Part shown: positions 8,019 to 8,673 of the stretch, piece after piece
Numbering within the stretch: the stretch's first letter is position 1
Layout: every line of letters begins with the position of its first letter
Source of the DNA: Myxococcales bacterium
Lineage (GTDB): Bacteria; Myxococcota; Polyangia; Fen-1088
Direction of reading: 5' to 3'
Assembly (NCBI GenBank): GCA_003159055.1
Contig: PMLH01000420.1
Coordinates: 1 to 8,673, forward strand
DNA length: 8,673 nt
Notes under the pieces: model-generated
What the model was told of the DNA's origin: nothing
Seen by the model: only the letters and a program-made list of their open reading frames with translations
Database searches by the model: none
Translations under genes and position numbers: made by a program

Positions 8019-8046
8019 CTGTCACGACCTGCCGGTTTGATATACA
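8019..8046 (+). promoter_or_regulatory. Candidate extended -10 promoter for the last gene
   Basis: CTGTCA (8019-8024) and TATACA (8041-8046) lie 16 bp apart. TG at 8038-8039 followed by one base before the -10 gives the extended -10 form TGnTATA. The start would be near 8052-8054, two to four bases before ATG 8056. No Shine-Dalgarno is present. Confidence 0.4.
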
Positions 8047-8055
8047 TTGTTGCCG

Positions 8056-8640
8056 ATGCGTCACAATAGCATGGTCGCGATCATCGCCAGCTTGAGCTTC
8101 CTTGGTGCGACCCACGCCCTTTCCGCCTCGGCGGAGCCCGACACGACCAACGCCGCGAATGGTCCGGCTGTAAGCGGCGCCCTCACCGACCGGGCGTCGT
8201 CGCAGAAACCCGCCGTCGTCGTGGAGGCAAAGCCCGTGGAGAAGGCCGTTTCCAAGCCCAAGGCGCCGGTCGCAGCGGTCGCCTGCATACAAGCGAAGCC
8301 GCCCGTCTACGTCGCGGACTGGGCGCGGCTGGCCGAGCTCACCCAGTCCGACTCGCTGATCTTCGCGCAGGTCGATGCGCATGCCAGGAGGCACGAGACG
8401 GCCCGCCAGCTGGTCTACGTGGGCGCCGTGGTCGGAGTGGCCGCCGCCGTTTTCGGCACATTCCGCGGCTTGTCCAACCAAGGCTGGAACAACGCCGACA
8501 GGTGGACCGTGGGAGCGGGACTGGGGCTCGCCGCCGTGTCGCTCCTAACCGCGTGGGCAGTCAACCCCGATCAGGACGACTTCCTCACCCTCATGAACCA
8601 CTGGAACCTGCGGCACCCCGACCTGGTGATGGCGCCCTAG
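8056..8640 (+). CDS. Small exported or membrane protein, function unknown
   Basis: This 194-residue protein is not one I recognise. It has an N-terminal signal-like segment (about 6-26, ending ALSASA before EP), an Ala/Lys/Pro/Val-rich stretch (51-73) that is probably flexible, a central region PPVYVADWARLAELTQSD (82-99), and two hydrophobic helices (about 118-136 and 152-169) joined by a short polar turn, FRGLSNQGWNNADRW. The tail reads DDFLTLMNHWNLRHPDLVMAP; Asn/Trp/His-Pro tails of this kind are seen on small envelope proteins of myxobacteria, but this is an impression, not an assignment. Two helices following a signal peptide suggest an inner-membrane hairpin. ATG 8056 is preferred over in-frame TTG codons at 8047 and 8050 because of the promoter placement; ATG 8071 is also possible. 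It may be unrelated to vapBC, from which the inverted repeat separates it. Confidence 0.7.
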   Translation: MRHNSMVAIIASLSFLGATHALSASAEPDTTNAANGPAVSGALTDRASSQKPAVVVEAKPVEKAVSKPKAPVAAVACIQAKPPVYVADWARLAELTQSDSLIFAQVDAHARRHETARQLVYVGAVVGVAAAVFGTFRGLSNQGWNNADRWTVGAGLGLAAVSLLTAWAVNPDQDDFLTLMNHWNLRHPDLVMAP

Positions 8641-8673
8641 CAGCCCCGGATTTGTCGCGTTGGCGAAGGTGGT

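Overview
This is a GC-rich bacterial window. Its gene content and protein style point to the Myxococcota or a related former deltaproteobacterial lineage: an Asp/Ala/Pro-rich lipoprotein linker ahead of an exported enzyme, a Hanks-type kinase with a C-terminal membrane anchor, and long spurious antisense frames from strong third-position GC. The lineage is an inference from style; no rRNA or other phylogenetic marker is present.

Left part (1-1790): the 3' end of an operon encoding an alpha-E (DUF403) protein, cut by the window edge, followed 11 bp later by a bacterial transglutaminase-like cysteine peptidase. This pair belongs to a widespread, still poorly understood set of genes (circularly permuted ATP-grasp, alpha-E, transglutaminase) predicted to make or modify peptides. 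The ATP-grasp gene would be expected just left of the window.

Centre left (1791-2971): a 185-bp intergenic region with a perfect 8-bp inverted repeat and a good sigma-54 type -24/-12 match, then a serine/threonine protein kinase with an HYD instead of HRD catalytic motif and a C-terminal membrane anchor.

Centre (3125-5061): tgt (tRNA-guanine transglycosylase) overlapping by four bases with an MnmC-like methyltransferase gene. Both products are expected to act on the tRNA wobble base, position 34.

Centre right (5085-7173): two minus-strand genes, an exported DUF4177-like protein and a GH16 glycoside hydrolase lipoprotein, lie between two perfect 19-bp direct repeats (5085-5103 and 7155-7173). 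Their orientation and exported products set the block apart from its neighbours. It looks like an inserted or excisable cassette, but no integrase or transposase is visible.

Right part (7186-8640): a vapBC-type toxin-antitoxin operon (ribbon-helix-helix antitoxin, PIN-domain toxin) whose promoter appears to start transcription at the antitoxin ATG, a strong inverted repeat with two alternative pairings, and a small exported or membrane protein of unknown function.

Initiation signals fall into two groups. The transglutaminase, GH16 and vapC genes have strong Shine-Dalgarno sequences. The kinase, vapB and last genes lack clear ones, and each has promoter-like boxes that would place the transcript start within about 0-5 bases of the start codon.
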